Of a stretch of 46,647 nt of DNA, positions 45,132 through 46,647 are shown piece after piece. The position numbers and the translations under genes were made by a program. The stretch is from the NCBI GenBank assembly GCA_018241505.1, contig JAFEDS010000003.1, forward strand, positions 1-46,647, in the 5' to 3' direction. Each line of letters opens with the position of its first letter. Within the stretch, counting starts at the first letter, position 1. The notes beneath the pieces are model-generated. The model was not told where the DNA came from. It made no database searches and saw nothing but the letters and a program-made list of their open reading frames with translations. The DNA comes from Pseudomonadota bacterium (GTDB taxonomy: Bacteria > Pseudomonadota > Gammaproteobacteria > Steroidobacterales > Steroidobacteraceae).

Positions 45132-46647
<1,516 letters not shown>

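Overview
This is a GC-rich bacterial chromosome segment that includes the replication origin. Gene order (mnmE-yidC-yidD-rnpA-rpmH, divergent from dnaA-dnaN-recF-gyrB), a full aa3 cytochrome oxidase assembly cluster and TrkAH/UvrD/BioCD housekeeping genes point to a gammaproteobacterium. Nevskiales, Steroidobacterales or Xanthomonadales-type lineages are my inference; no 16S gene is present to confirm.

Layout. 1-1.7 kb: end of a biotin operon (bioC, bioD). 1.7-10.2 kb: respiratory cluster holding a DUF2244 protein, coxB, coxA, a 41-residue assembly-type protein not normally called by gene finders, ctaG, coxC, a reversed DUF2909 gene, SURF1, an Sco-like thioredoxin-fold protein, ctaA and ctaB. 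It encodes the enzyme core, its copper insertion and its heme A supply. 10.2-16.9 kb: mixed metabolism (pirin-like protein, unknown protein, glyoxalase II, TPR protein plus diheme peroxidase, glutathione transferase, LysR regulator, AI-2E-family permease). 16.9-22.6 kb: uvrD, the TrkA/TrkH potassium system and a CBS protein. 22.6-29.8 kb: SIMPL protein, an orphan CheD-like protein, otsA, an OppA-type binding protein, pyrF and mnmG. 30-34.6 kb: secreted alpha/beta hydrolase, NatA/NatB ABC exporter, small HExxH protein and DUF488 protein.

34.6-36.9 kb is an accessory island with visibly more A+T. It holds a tRNA-like sequence with an oversized anticodon loop placed 4 bases before a gene whose product carries an RNxxxH (HEPN-type) motif, then a Xre antitoxin and RelE/HigB-type toxin arranged convergently. 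The tRNA-like/HEPN pair is my best candidate for an undescribed system, possibly an RNA-regulated ribonuclease, but that function is inferred from motif and layout only.

36.9-46.6 kb is the origin region. Several DnaA boxes and an A+T-rich stretch lie between dnaA and dnaN. A 27-bp perfect inverted repeat spanning 141 bp lies between dnaN and recF. Two perfect 16-bp parS-type ParB sites lie inside recF, the second directly before the gyrB promoter. gyrB runs off the end of the window.
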